Source: Leifsonia tongyongensis
GTDB taxonomy: Bacteria > Actinomycetota > Actinomycetes > Actinomycetales > Microbacteriaceae
DNA: 64,000 bases
Direction of reading: 5' to 3'
NCBI RefSeq assembly: GCF_010686705.1
Contig: NZ_JAAGWY010000003.1
Span: 1-64,000 of the forward strand
Shown: positions 51,065-60,360 of the stretch, one piece after another
How the letters are laid out: each line of letters begins with the position of its first letter
Position numbering within the stretch: the stretch's first letter is position 1
The notes under the pieces: model-generated
The model's database searches: none
The model's input: the letters and a program-made list of their open reading frames with translations, nothing else
Told to the model about the DNA's origin: nothing
Position numbers and translations under genes: made by a program

Positions 51065-51646
51065 ATGAGCAAGGCCCTGTTCATCATCGACGTGCAGAAC
51101 GACTTCACCGAGGGCGGGGCTCTGGGTGTGGCGGGCGGAGCAGCTGTCGCGGCCGCCATCACGCGGTTCCTGGAAGCGCACGCCGGCGACTACACGACGA
51201 TCTTCGCCTCACGCGACTGGCATGACGCCGACAGCGACAACGGCGGACATTTCGCGACGGATGCGCCCCCCGACTTCGTCCGCACCTGGCCGGTGCACTG
51301 CGTGGCCGGCACGACCGGCGCCGACTACCACCCCGCGCTTGCGACGAACAAAGTGACGTTCCACATCCGCAAAGGGCAGGGCGTCCCGGCATATTCGATC
51401 TTCGAGGGTCGCACCGAAGCGGGCTCGACGGTCCACAACCTTCTCGATGAGCACGGGATCACCGATATCGACATCACCGGGATCGCCACGGACTACTGTG
51501 TGCGCGCATCCGCCAAGGATGCGCTCGAGCACGGCCAGCGCGTACGGATCTTCACCGATCTCGTCGCGGGCGTCGCGCCGGAGTCGAGTGCCGCAGCGCT
51601 GGCGGAGCTCGCCCACCTCGGTGCCCGGCTCGAGGAATCCGCGTAG
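51065..51646 (+). CDS. pncA: nicotinamidase
   Basis: A 193-residue isochorismatase-fold amidase that turns nicotinamide into nicotinate for NAD recycling. It has the active Asp in LFIIDVQNDFTEGG, metal ligands in SRDWHDADSDNGGHF and nucleophile Cys in GIATDYCVRASA. ATG 51065 has GGGAGG upstream. Confidence 0.93.
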   Translation: MSKALFIIDVQNDFTEGGALGVAGGAAVAAAITRFLEAHAGDYTTIFASRDWHDADSDNGGHFATDAPPDFVRTWPVHCVAGTTGADYHPALATNKVTFHIRKGQGVPAYSIFEGRTEAGSTVHNLLDEHGITDIDITGIATDYCVRASAKDALEHGQRVRIFTDLVAGVAPESSAAALAELAHLGARLEESA

Positions 51647-51667
51647 TCCCTCTCAACCTTTTGTTTG

Positions 51668-51696
51668 CTAAGTTAGTTGCTAACTTAGCTAGCTAA
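51668..51696. promoter_or_regulatory. double palindromic operator before the MMPL gene
   Basis: CTAAGTTAG-TTG-CTAACTTAG (51668-51688) is followed by overlapping TTAGCTAGCTAA (51685-51696), both perfect. The AT-rich block stands out in this GC-rich DNA and lies just upstream of AGGAGG (51699-51704). It is a likely site for a MarR- or TetR-type repressor; no such gene is adjacent. Confidence 0.7.
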
Positions 51697-51709
51697 ATAG
51701 GAGGACGGC

Positions 51710-53920
51710 GTGAAGCGGCGAGACGACTGGATCCCGGCGCGCTGGCTGCGCATCCTGCTGCCGACCGCGATCATCCTGGTCTGGTTCACTGCGGCGAGTT
51801 TCGGCGGCCCGACGTTCGGCAAGCTCTCGTCCGTCTCCAGCAACGACCAGGCGTCCTTCCTGCCCGCGAGCGCAGAGTCCACTGAAGTGCGGGACTTGCA
51901 GAAGAAGTTCACCGACTCCACCTCCATCCCGGCGATCGTGGTCATCGAATCCTCAGCCCCGATCCCGGCCGGTGAGCAGGCGGCCTTCGTGGCTCTGGGC
52001 CAGAAGCTGGGCGCAGTGGCGGGGGTGCAGCAGCCAACCGGAACAGCCGCGACCACAGTCGCTGGCCCGATCCCCTCGAAGGACGGGCGCGCGGTCGAGT
52101 TCATCGTGCCGGTCGAGGACGCGAACGGGGTCAAGACCGTCGTCGCCGATCTGCGCAGCGTCGTCGACGGCAATCTGCCTGCGGATGCACAGGGCTGGGT
52201 CACGGGGCCGGCCGGTCTCACCGCCGACCTGGTCAACGCGTTCGGAGGAATCGACGGAATCCTCCTGCTGGTCGCGGTCGGAGCGGTCTTCGTCATCCTG
52301 CTTCTCGTCTATCGCTCCGTCGTGCTCCCATTCCTGGTGCTGCTGACGTCGATCTTCGCGCTGACCGCAGCAATCCTCCTCGTCTACGCCTTCGCGAGCT
52401 GGGGCTGGATCACGCTGAGCGGCCAGAGCCAGGGCATCCTCTCCATCCTCGTGATCGGCGCGGCGACCGACTATGCGCTGCTCCTGGTCGCGCGTTTCCG
52501 TGAGGCGCTCGGTGAGGTCGAGTCGCGCTGGGCTGCCATCGCGCGGGCGTGGCGCGCTTCGCTCGAGCCGATCGTCGCATCGGGGGCCACGGTGATCATC
52601 GCGCTGCTGTGCCTGCTCTTCTCGGACCTCAACTCGAACCGGAGCCTCGGACCTATCGCAGCAATCGGGATCGTCTTCGCGCTGCTTTCCGCACTCACCC
52701 TCCTTCCGATGCTTCTCGTCCTGTTCGGCCGTGCGGCGTTCTGGCCGTTCCGGCCGCGTTTGATCGGCGAATCGCAACACTCGCCGGAGCACGCCGAACT
52801 CGACAGCGTTCGCGGACTCGAGGGAATCGGCGGACTCTGGCGAAGAGTCGGGATGTTGATCTCGAGCCGTCCGCGCCTCACCTGGATCATGGCACTCGTT
52901 CTTCTCGGCGTCTGCATCGCGGGGCTCCCGCAACTCAAGGCAAATGGAGTCTCGCAGACCGACGTGATCCTCAGCCAGTCGGACGCGGTCGACGGCGAGA
53001 AAGTGCTTGGGCGACACTTCGACGCCGGGTCGGGCAGTCCGGTGGTGGTCGTAGCGGATGCGGCGAGAGCCGACGCGACGCTCGCCGCGGTCGAACGCAC
53101 CCCCGGCATCAACGCGGCGTCACTTTACGTCGGCAACGTCAACCCCACGAGCGCGGAGGCCAGGCACTCTCTGCCGCCTGTCGTCAAGGACGGGCGGGTG
53201 CTGATCAACGCGACTCTCGCGTCGCAGGCCGATTCGGGTGCGGCCGAACAGGTGGTGCGCGACCTGCGCCATACGCTGCCGGCCACCGACCCCCGGGTGC
53301 TCGTCGGAGGGGTGACCGCGATCGCCCTCGACACGAACGACACCGCGCAGAGCGACCTCATGAAGATCATTCCGATCGTGCTCGCCGTGATCCTGCTGAT
53401 CCTGATGCTGCTGCTCCGGTCGATCCTGGCGCCGGTGCTGCTGATCGCGAGCGTCGTCGTGTCGTATGCCGCTGCCCTCGGGGTGTCGGCGTTCGTCTTC
53501 AACGACGTCTTCCGGTTTCCCGGTGCCGACGCGGCGGTCCCGCTCTTCGGGTTCGTCTTCCTCGTCGCGCTCGGGGTGGACTACAACATCTTCCTCATGA
53601 CGCGCGTGCGCGAGGAGTCCCTGCGAATCGGCACTCGGCCGGGCATCCTTCGCGGCCTCGGCGTGACGGGAAGCGTGATCACGTCGGCCGGCGTGGTGCT
53701 CGCGGCCACGTTCGCCGCCCTCGCGGTCATCCCGATCCTGTTCCTCGTGCAGATCGCATTCATCGTCGCCTTCGGGGTGCTCCTCGACACGGTCATCGTG
53801 CGCTCGTTGCTCGTGCCGGCGCTGTCCTACGACATCGGGGCGCCGATCTGGTGGCCGTCGCGGCTGTGGCGCGGACAGCCACGCACCCTGCGCAGCGAAA
53901 GCGGCGCGCGGACCCGCTGA
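51710..53920 (+). CDS. MMPL/RND-family transporter
   Basis: A 736-residue polytopic membrane protein with about twelve helices in two repeats, each with an extracytoplasmic loop domain after the first helix. Key segments are GAATDYALLLVARFREAL in the first half and VALGVDYNIFLMTRVREE in the second, both carrying the GxxxDY motif of MMPL proteins, where the Asp takes part in proton coupling. Substrates may be lipids or drugs. The start is GTG 51710 with AGGAGG upstream. Confidence 0.93.
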   Translation: MKRRDDWIPARWLRILLPTAIILVWFTAASFGGPTFGKLSSVSSNDQASFLPASAESTEVRDLQKKFTDSTSIPAIVVIESSAPIPAGEQAAFVALGQKLGAVAGVQQPTGTAATTVAGPIPSKDGRAVEFIVPVEDANGVKTVVADLRSVVDGNLPADAQGWVTGPAGLTADLVNAFGGIDGILLLVAVGAVFVILLLVYRSVVLPFLVLLTSIFALTAAILLVYAFASWGWITLSGQSQGILSILVIGAATDYALLLVARFREALGEVESRWAAIARAWRASLEPIVASGATVIIALLCLLFSDLNSNRSLGPIAAIGIVFALLSALTLLPMLLVLFGRAAFWPFRPRLIGESQHSPEHAELDSVRGLEGIGGLWRRVGMLISSRPRLTWIMALVLLGVCIAGLPQLKANGVSQTDVILSQSDAVDGEKVLGRHFDAGSGSPVVVVADAARADATLAAVERTPGINAASLYVGNVNPTSAEARHSLPPVVKDGRVLINATLASQADSGAAEQVVRDLRHTLPATDPRVLVGGVTAIALDTNDTAQSDLMKIIPIVLAVILLILMLLLRSILAPVLLIASVVVSYAAALGVSAFVFNDVFRFPGADAAVPLFGFVFLVALGVDYNIFLMTRVREESLRIGTRPGILRGLGVTGSVITSAGVVLAATFAALAVIPILFLVQIAFIVAFGVLLDTVIVRSLLVPALSYDIGAPIWWPSRLWRGQPRTLRSESGARTR

Positions 53921-54044
53921 ATGTACAGGGTGACCAGCAGCGGCTGTGCTTGTTGCCCACTCAGGTCACGCGTGGAAAAGTGGCCTCGCGGGCCGCGGAA
54001 GCTGCGCCCGCAGCCTGTGGCGCCCCGAGACGAAACGAGACCCG

Positions 54045-55082
54045 ATGGCGATGACCGAGCGGATGAACCACCCCGAAGATGTGGACGACGCCACTGTGGA
54101 CGCTGGGCTGCTCAGCCGTCTGTACGAGACGATGGTCGCCGTACGCCTGCTCGACCTCGACGCCGTCGCCATGCAGCGCCAGGGCATCATCCCGGGCTAT
54201 GCGCCGATGCGCGGCCAGGAGGCGGCGCAGGTCGGCAGCGCCGCGGCTCTCGACCGCAGCGTCGACTTCGCGTTCCCCACCTATCGTGAGCTCGGCGTCG
54301 CGATCGAGCTCGGCATCGACCCGGTCTCCTACCTCGCATCCCACCAGGGTGCGTGGCACGGCGGTCTCTGGAATCCTGCCGAGACCCACCTCGCACCGCT
54401 CAACGCCGTCGTTGGCGGACCCGTGACCCATGCGGTCGGCTGGGCGATGGGTGCGCGGCTCGACCACACCGACGGCGTCGCCATCACCTATTTCGGCGAC
54501 GGCGCCAGCTCGCAGGGCGACGTGCACGAGGCGATGAACTTCGCCGGGGTCTACCGTCTGCCGGTCGTCTTCTTCTGCCAGAACAACGGATGGGCGATCT
54601 CGGTGCCGACCGAAGCCCAGGTCGCCGGCGGGTCGGTCGCCGCTCGCGCTGAAGGCTACGGCCTGGTCGGCAACCGGGTCGACGGCAACGACGTGGTCGC
54701 CGTGTACCGGGCGACCGAGGCGGCGATCCTTCGCGCCCGCTCCGGCGGCGGCGCGACCGTGATCGAGGCGATGACCTACCGGGCCGGCCCGCACTCGACC
54801 TCTGACGATCCGGGACGCTACCGCACGCTCGACGAAGAGCAGGAGTGGCTGGCGCGCGACCCGCTCACCCTCGCGGAAGCCCGGCTGCGCGAACTCGGGT
54901 ACGTCGACGCCTACTTCACGGGCGTCGAGGCGCAGGCGCGCGACCTCGCAGCGGAGGTGCGCAACGGGGTTGCGGCACTGGATGCGCGACCGGGCGAGGA
55001 GATGTTCGATTTCGTGTTCCAGGCGCCCACCGCATCCCTTCTCGAACAGAAGCGCAGCTGGCAGGAGGCCTCCCGTGGCTGA
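54045..55082 (+). CDS. 2-oxoacid dehydrogenase E1 alpha subunit
   Basis: A 345-residue TPP-dependent E1 alpha. The ThDP motif is GDGASSQGDVHEAMNFAGVYRLPVVFFCQNN, and the phosphorylation-loop region is YRAGPHSTSDDPGRYR. It resembles both pyruvate and branched-chain types (GYAPMRGQEAAQVGSA). ATG 54045 is used; no strong RBS is seen. The 124-bp gap upstream shows nothing clear. The end overlaps the beta gene by 8 bp. Confidence 0.92.
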   Translation: MAMTERMNHPEDVDDATVDAGLLSRLYETMVAVRLLDLDAVAMQRQGIIPGYAPMRGQEAAQVGSAAALDRSVDFAFPTYRELGVAIELGIDPVSYLASHQGAWHGGLWNPAETHLAPLNAVVGGPVTHAVGWAMGARLDHTDGVAITYFGDGASSQGDVHEAMNFAGVYRLPVVFFCQNNGWAISVPTEAQVAGGSVAARAEGYGLVGNRVDGNDVVAVYRATEAAILRARSGGGATVIEAMTYRAGPHSTSDDPGRYRTLDEEQEWLARDPLTLAEARLRELGYVDAYFTGVEAQARDLAAEVRNGVAALDARPGEEMFDFVFQAPTASLLEQKRSWQEASRG

Positions 55083-56097
55083 GCCGACGACGATGCAGAC
55101 GACGACGATTCAGACGACGACGATGCAGCGGGCCCTCAACCGCGCGCTCGACGACGCCCTCGCCGCCGACGACCGTACGCTCGTGTTCGGCCAGGACGTC
55201 GGGGCGCTCGGCGGCGTGTTCCGCGTCACCGACGGGCTGCACGCCAAATACGGGGATGAGCGCGTGTTCGACACCCCGCTCGCCGAGTCCGGGATCATGG
55301 GGATGGCAGTCGGTCTCGCGATGGCCGGCTGGCGGCCGGTTCCCGAGATCCAGTTCGACGGATTCTCGTACCCGGCGATCGACCAGCTCGTGAACCAGGT
55401 CGGCCGTATGAACTATCGAAGCCGTGGCACCCTGCCGATGCCGATCACGCTTCGCCTGCCCAGCTTCGGCGGCATCCGTGCGCCCGAGCACCACGGCGAG
55501 AGCCTCGAAGCGCTGTTCGCGCACGTGCCCGGCCTCAAGGTCGTCTCGCCGTCGAATCCGTCGGAGGCTTACGCCCTGCTTCGCCAGGCGATCGACGACC
55601 CGGATCCCGTGATCTTCATGGAGCCCAAGTCGCGCTACTGGCACAAGGCCGGTTTCGATGAGGCGGTGGCCTCCGAACGGCTTCCGGTCGGAACCTCGCG
55701 GATCGTTCGACCCGGCCGCCACGTGACCCTGATCGCCTGGGGCGCAATGGTCGCCCGCTGCATGCAGGCGGCCGAACTCGGCGCGGAGGACGGCGTGGAG
55801 ATCGAGGTCGTCGACCTGCGCTGGCTGAAGCCGATCGACGCCGTCGGCGTGGCCGAGTCGGTGGCGCGCACGAAGCGCGCGGTCGTCGTGCATGAAGCTC
55901 CGCTCACCGCAGGCCTCGGGGCCGAAGTGAGCGCCCTCCTCATGGAGCGCTGCTTCGCCGACCTCCGCGCACCCGTCGGCCGGGTCACCGGCTACGACGT
56001 CCCCTACCCGTCCCCGGTGCTCGAAGACGAGTACCTGCCGAGCATCGACCGCATCCTCGAAGCGGTCCAGCGAACCCTGGAGTACCGCCGTGGCTGA
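55075..56097 (+). CDS. 2-oxoacid dehydrogenase E1 beta subunit
   Basis: A 340-residue transketolase-fold beta chain: LVFGQDVGALGGVFRVTDGL, FDTPLAESGIMGMAVGLAMAG, and a C-terminal VHEAPLTAGLGAEVSALL. GTG 55075 follows GCAGGAGG. The N-terminus carries a short threonine repeat (MQTTTIQTTTMQ) from a small DNA repeat. It overlaps the lipoyl gene by 8 bp. Confidence 0.93.
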   Translation: MAEPTTMQTTTIQTTTMQRALNRALDDALAADDRTLVFGQDVGALGGVFRVTDGLHAKYGDERVFDTPLAESGIMGMAVGLAMAGWRPVPEIQFDGFSYPAIDQLVNQVGRMNYRSRGTLPMPITLRLPSFGGIRAPEHHGESLEALFAHVPGLKVVSPSNPSEAYALLRQAIDDPDPVIFMEPKSRYWHKAGFDEAVASERLPVGTSRIVRPGRHVTLIAWGAMVARCMQAAELGAEDGVEIEVVDLRWLKPIDAVGVAESVARTKRAVVVHEAPLTAGLGAEVSALLMERCFADLRAPVGRVTGYDVPYPSPVLEDEYLPSIDRILEAVQRTLEYRRG

Positions 56098-56413
56098 GAT
56101 CACATTCGCCCTTCCCGACCTGGGTGAGGGGCTGCAGGAGGCGACCGTGCTCGAGTGGCTCGTCGCCGAAGGTGACTACGTCGAGCGGAACGCGCCACTC
56201 GTCGAGGTGGAGACGACCAAGTCGGCGGTCGAGCTGCCGTCACCCCAGTCGGGAACGGTCGCACGCTTCCACGTCGCGGAGGGCGACGCGCTCGATGTCG
56301 GCGAAGCGCTGATCACGTTCGAGGTCGCCGACGACGCCGCCGGGATCGTGGGGACGGTTCCCGAAGACGTGGCGCCCACGCGGCGCGTGCGGCTCCAGCT
56401 GCCGGAGGACTGA
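56090..56413 (+). CDS. free-standing lipoyl-domain protein
   Basis: A 107-residue protein containing just one lipoyl domain, with the modified Lys in VEVETTKSAVELPSPQSGTV and a short tail. E2 proteins of this pathway normally continue with a binding domain and an acyltransferase core, both missing here. The GTG start overlaps E1 beta and the stop shares bases with the next ATG (TGATG). Confidence 0.9.
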   Translation: MAEITFALPDLGEGLQEATVLEWLVAEGDYVERNAPLVEVETTKSAVELPSPQSGTVARFHVAEGDALDVGEALITFEVADDAAGIVGTVPEDVAPTRRVRLQLPED

Positions 56414-57180
56414 TGTCACGGGTGTCCTTCGCCCAGACTCCGGACGGACAGCGGATCGCCTACGAGCGCACCGCAGGTGAGCATCCGGTGCTGCTCGTCC
56501 ACGGTTTCGCGACCACCGGCGCCCTCACCTGGGAGGCCACCGGCTGGGTCCGGGCGCTCGCCGAAGCCGGCCGGGGAGCGATCGTCGTCGACCTTCGCGG
56601 CCACGGGCGGAGTTCCGGCCCGCACGACCCGGACGCCTACTCGCCGGCGATCTTCGCACGCGATCTCGTCGCGGTGCTCGATGCGGAAGGCCTGGAGGCC
56701 GTCGATGTCGTCGGCTACTCGATGGGCAGCTATGTGTCCCTCGCACTCGCACAGGGGTACCGGGATCGCATTCGGCGGCAGGTCGTCGGCGGGATCGGCA
56801 CGACCGAGCAGTTCGCGCGGTGGGGCGTGGATGCGGTCCGCACCGCACTCCTGCAGCCCTCCGATCCCGAGGCCGACCTCTCCGACTCTCCGATCGCACC
56901 GCTGCTGACGTCGCTGCGCCAGGCGCCAGGGCTGGACCGCGAAGCGCTCGCCGCCTGTGTCGAAGGCATGGCTGCGCATCCGCTCGACCTGTCGTCGCCC
57001 GTGCCGACGATGCTGGTCGTCGGCGAGGCCGACCCGGTGACCGAGGGTCGTGAGGAGGCCGCCAGGATGCTCGACGCCGAACTGGTCGTGATCCCGCGGC
57101 GCAATCACGTCACCACGCTGAGCGCTCGCGCCTTCAAGCAGGCCGCACTGCCGTTTCTGGACGCCGCAAGCAGTTCGTAG
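56413..57180 (+). CDS. alpha/beta hydrolase of the E1-lipoyl operon
   Basis: A 255-residue hydrolase with nucleophile Ser in VVGYSMGSYVSL, Asp in VGEADPVTEG and His in RRNHVTTLS. In acetoin dehydrogenase, AcoC joins a lipoyl domain to an alpha/beta-hydrolase domain as E2; the same two parts appear here as adjacent overlapping genes. A role in acyl transfer or thioester release is therefore inferred. Confidence 0.85.
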   Translation: MSRVSFAQTPDGQRIAYERTAGEHPVLLVHGFATTGALTWEATGWVRALAEAGRGAIVVDLRGHGRSSGPHDPDAYSPAIFARDLVAVLDAEGLEAVDVVGYSMGSYVSLALAQGYRDRIRRQVVGGIGTTEQFARWGVDAVRTALLQPSDPEADLSDSPIAPLLTSLRQAPGLDREALAACVEGMAAHPLDLSSPVPTMLVVGEADPVTEGREEAARMLDAELVVIPRRNHVTTLSARAFKQAALPFLDAASSS

Positions 57181-57243
57181 GGTCTTTCGCGCATCCGCCC
57201 TACACTGTGCATGACCGTTCGGTGTGACCGCGGAAGGAGCGAC

Positions 57244-57708
57244 ATGGTCGACGCGCTCGATTCGGAGCTGATAGCGCTGCTCACCGACGAGCCGAGACTC
57301 GGCGTCTTCGAGGCGTCGCGACGGCTCGGCGTGGCGCGAGGCACGGTGCAGGCCCGGCTCGACCGGCTCCAGCGCGACGGAGTCATCCGCGACTTCGCGC
57401 CGACGATCGACACGACAGCGCTGGGCTACCCCGTGACGGCCTTCGTGACAGCGGAGATCACGCAGGGGAGCGGAGACCGTTCCGTCGTCGAGCACCTCGA
57501 CAGCATTCCGGAGGTGCTCGAAGTACACACGATCACAGGCCAGGGCGACCTGATGATCCGGGTCGTGGCGAGGTCGAACGCCGACCTCCAGCGCGTCATC
57601 GACGGCATCGTGAGCGATCCGAACATCACGCGGACCTCGACGGTCATCGTGCTGGAGACGAAGATCACGCACCGCGCGGTCCCGCTGGTGCGCGCATCCC
57701 TCGACTGA
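57244..57708 (+). CDS. Lrp/AsnC family regulator
   Basis: A 154-residue regulator with an N-terminal winged HTH (DSELIALLTDEPRLGVFEASRRLGVARGTVQARLDRLQ) and a C-terminal RAM ligand domain (VLEVHTITGQGDLMIRVVARS). ATG 57244 has AAGGAG upstream. It ends the E1-lipoyl operon and may control it in answer to amino or keto acids. It lies tail to tail with the hpa genes. Confidence 0.9.
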   Translation: MVDALDSELIALLTDEPRLGVFEASRRLGVARGTVQARLDRLQRDGVIRDFAPTIDTTALGYPVTAFVTAEITQGSGDRSVVEHLDSIPEVLEVHTITGQGDLMIRVVARSNADLQRVIDGIVSDPNITRTSTVIVLETKITHRAVPLVRASLD

Positions 57709-57792
57709 CGCCTGCCGCACTCATTCGCGCCCACCGCACTAGTACAACGACGTGCGCTGGAACGTAACGCGTGCGGTGAGAGCCGCGCCCGC

Positions 57793-58848
57793 TCAGACCT
57801 GCGTGCCGAGCTTGAACCCGGTCTCGGCATCGTCGCGGCGCGTGTACGAGAAGCCGTCGGCCCCGATCGTCACATCGGACTCGGCCGCCTCGGTGCGCTC
57901 GGTAAGCGCCATCGGATGCGCATCCAGGTCGAGCACCGTCGACGCGTTCGCGTACCAGCTGGGCACGACCGGGTTGCCCCACCAGTCGCGTCGCTGGTTG
58001 TCGTGGACGTCCCAGGTCACGACCGGGTTGTCCGGGTCGCCGGTGTAATAGTCGTGCGTGTAGATCTCGATCCTGTGACCGTCGGGGTCGAGCAGGTAGA
58101 GGTAGAACGCATTCGAAACCCCGTGGCGCCCCGGCCCCCGCTCGATGCGGTCGGACTCCCGCAGCGTGCCGAGGTGATCGCAGATGTGCAGGATCTGGCT
58201 GCGCTCGTGGGTGGCGAAAGCGATGTGGTGGAGGCGCGGACCCGCACCACCCGTGAGCGCGATGTCGTGCACGGTCGCCTTGCGGAACATCCACGCCGCG
58301 TACACCACTCCGTCGTCGTCCTGGATGTCCTCGGAGACCCGGAAACCCAGTCGCGCATAGTAGTCGCGGGCGGCCGGCACATCGGGCGTGACGATGTTGA
58401 AGTGGTCGAGCCGGGAGATCGCGCCGGCACCCTGCACGTCGTAGCGCCGCGTCATCCGCTCGACGTGCTCGGCGTCGTAGAAGAACTCGATCGGGAAACC
58501 GAGCGGGTCGGCCACACGGACGGCCGCGCCGATCCCACGCGTCGCCCCGGGTGCACGGCGCTCGACGCGCACCCCGAGTTCCTCGTAGTAGTCCGCGGCC
58601 GTTTCGACGTCGGCCGCTGACCGCACGCGATAGGCCAGTGCCGCAAGCGCCGGGACGGGGCCGCGACGCAGTACCAGCGAGTGGTGCAGGTACTCCTCGA
58701 AGGCGCGCAGATAGATGGCGTCATCGTCTTCGAAGGTGACCACGAGCCCGAGCACACCTACGTAGAAGGCGCGGGAAGCCGCAAGGTCGCTCACGATGAG
58801 CTCGGCATACGCGGATCGGATGATGTCGGGTGGCGGGGTGGTGTTCAC
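57793..58848 (-). CDS. hpaD: 3,4-dihydroxyphenylacetate 2,3-dioxygenase
   Basis: A 351-residue extradiol dioxygenase with two vicinal-oxygen-chelate halves, like the Brevibacterium/Arthrobacter enzymes. Metal ligands lie in SRLDHFNIV (His), RLHHIAFATHE (His) and HRIEIYTHDYYTGDPDNP (Glu). It opens homoprotocatechuate by meta cleavage. The GTG start has AAGGAG upstream. It is the last gene of the hpa operon. Confidence 0.93.
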   Translation of the reverse strand: MNTTPPPDIIRSAYAELIVSDLAASRAFYVGVLGLVVTFEDDDAIYLRAFEEYLHHSLVLRRGPVPALAALAYRVRSAADVETAADYYEELGVRVERRAPGATRGIGAAVRVADPLGFPIEFFYDAEHVERMTRRYDVQGAGAISRLDHFNIVTPDVPAARDYYARLGFRVSEDIQDDDGVVYAAWMFRKATVHDIALTGGAGPRLHHIAFATHERSQILHICDHLGTLRESDRIERGPGRHGVSNAFYLYLLDPDGHRIEIYTHDYYTGDPDNPVVTWDVHDNQRRDWWGNPVVPSWYANASTVLDLDAHPMALTERTEAAESDVTIGADGFSYTRRDDAETGFKLGTQV

Positions 58849-58857
58849 GGGTCTCCT

Positions 58858-60360
58858 TCAGTGGATGCCGAACCGCGGCGTGTGCACCGGCCCGAGCGTG
58901 ATGTGAACGGCCTGCTGGTTCGTGTAGAAGTCGATCGACCGGTAGCCGCCTTCGTGGCCGAGTCCACTCGCCTTGACGCCGCCGAACGGGGTGCGCAGGT
59001 CGCGCACGTTGTGGGAGTTCAGCCACACCATTCCCGCGTCGATGTTCTGGGCGAACGTGTGGGCGCGCACCAGGTCGGTGGTCCAGAGGTAGGCCGCGAG
59101 CCCGTAGCGCACACCGTTGGCGAGTTCCAGGGCTTCCTCGTCGGTGTCGAAGGGTGTGACCGTCACGACGGGGCCGAAGATCTCCTCCTGGAAGATCCGC
59201 GCGTTGGGAGCGACGTCGGCGAAGACCGTCGGCGACACGTAGTTGCCGTCGGGCAGGTTCTCCGGGCGCCCTCCGCCCGCCAGTAGCCGGCCTTCGTTCC
59301 GGCCGATCTCGATGTAGGCCATCACCTTGGCGAAATGCTCTGGATGAACCAGCGCACCGACTTCGGTGGCGGGATCGTGGGGCGCCCCCACGACGATGTT
59401 CGAGGCCCTGGCGGCGTAGCGTGCGCAGAAGTCGTCGTAGATCGATCGTTCGACGAGGATGCGGCTGCCGGCCGTGCAGCGTTCCCCGTTGAGCGAGAAC
59501 ACCCCGAAGAGCGTCGAGTCGATGGCGGCTTCGAGGTCCGCGTCGGCGAACACGATCGCAGGTGACTTGCCGCCGAGCTCCATCGAGAGCCCCTTGAGGT
59601 TCGGTGCGGCGTTCGCGAAGATCAGCTGGCCGGTGCTGCTCTCACCGGTGAACGAGATGAGCGGGACATCGGGATGCCGCACCAATGCGTCTCCGGCCTC
59701 CTCGCCGAGCCCATTGACGAGGTTGAACACGCCGTCGGGGAGGCCGGCCTCCCGGAAGATGTCCGCCCACAGGCTCGCCGACAGGGGCGTGAACTCAGCG
59801 GGTTTGAGCACGACCGTGCATCCGGATGCGAGCGCCGGCGCGAGTTTCCAGCTCTCCAGCATGAACGGCGTGTTCCAGGGCGTGATCAGGCCTGCGACAC
59901 CGACCGGTTTGCGATTCACATAGTTGAGCTGTGAGCCGGGGACCTTGTAGGCGTCGTCGGTCTGCGCGACGATCAGGTCGGCGAAGAAGCGGAAGTTCTC
60001 GGCGGCCCGCTGGGCCTGCCCGAGCGCCTGCCTGATGGGAAGACCCGTGTCGAACGTCTCGAGTTCGGCGAGGCGGGAATCCTGCGCTTCAACCGCATCC
60101 GCCACCCTGACGAGCACGCGTGCGCGTTCGCGTGGACGCAGACGCGGCCACGGCCCGTCGGTGAACGCGCGCGTGGCTGCCGTCACGGCGAGATCGATGT
60201 CTTCTGCGCGGCCGGCGGCCGCCGTCGCATAGATCTCGTTCGTGACCGGGTCGAGCACGTCGAAGGTCGCTCCGGACAGGCTGTCGACGAAGTTCCCGTC
60301 GATGAAATGGCGGATGTGGGTGGGAAGGCCGGTGGGTACGCGATCCTCGGACTCGCTCAT
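58858..60360 (-). CDS. hpaE: 5-carboxymethyl-2-hydroxymuconate semialdehyde dehydrogenase
   Basis: A 500-residue aldehyde dehydrogenase. It shows the cofactor motif LITPWNTPFMLESWKLAPAL, FTGESSTGQLIF, Glu in SMELGGKSP and catalytic Cys in NGERCTAGS. Position beside hpaD assigns the substrate. ATG 60360 overlaps the dapA-like stop (ATGA). Confidence 0.92.
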   Translation of the reverse strand: MSESEDRVPTGLPTHIRHFIDGNFVDSLSGATFDVLDPVTNEIYATAAAGRAEDIDLAVTAATRAFTDGPWPRLRPRERARVLVRVADAVEAQDSRLAELETFDTGLPIRQALGQAQRAAENFRFFADLIVAQTDDAYKVPGSQLNYVNRKPVGVAGLITPWNTPFMLESWKLAPALASGCTVVLKPAEFTPLSASLWADIFREAGLPDGVFNLVNGLGEEAGDALVRHPDVPLISFTGESSTGQLIFANAAPNLKGLSMELGGKSPAIVFADADLEAAIDSTLFGVFSLNGERCTAGSRILVERSIYDDFCARYAARASNIVVGAPHDPATEVGALVHPEHFAKVMAYIEIGRNEGRLLAGGGRPENLPDGNYVSPTVFADVAPNARIFQEEIFGPVVTVTPFDTDEEALELANGVRYGLAAYLWTTDLVRAHTFAQNIDAGMVWLNSHNVRDLRTPFGGVKASGLGHEGGYRSIDFYTNQQAVHITLGPVHTPRFGIH

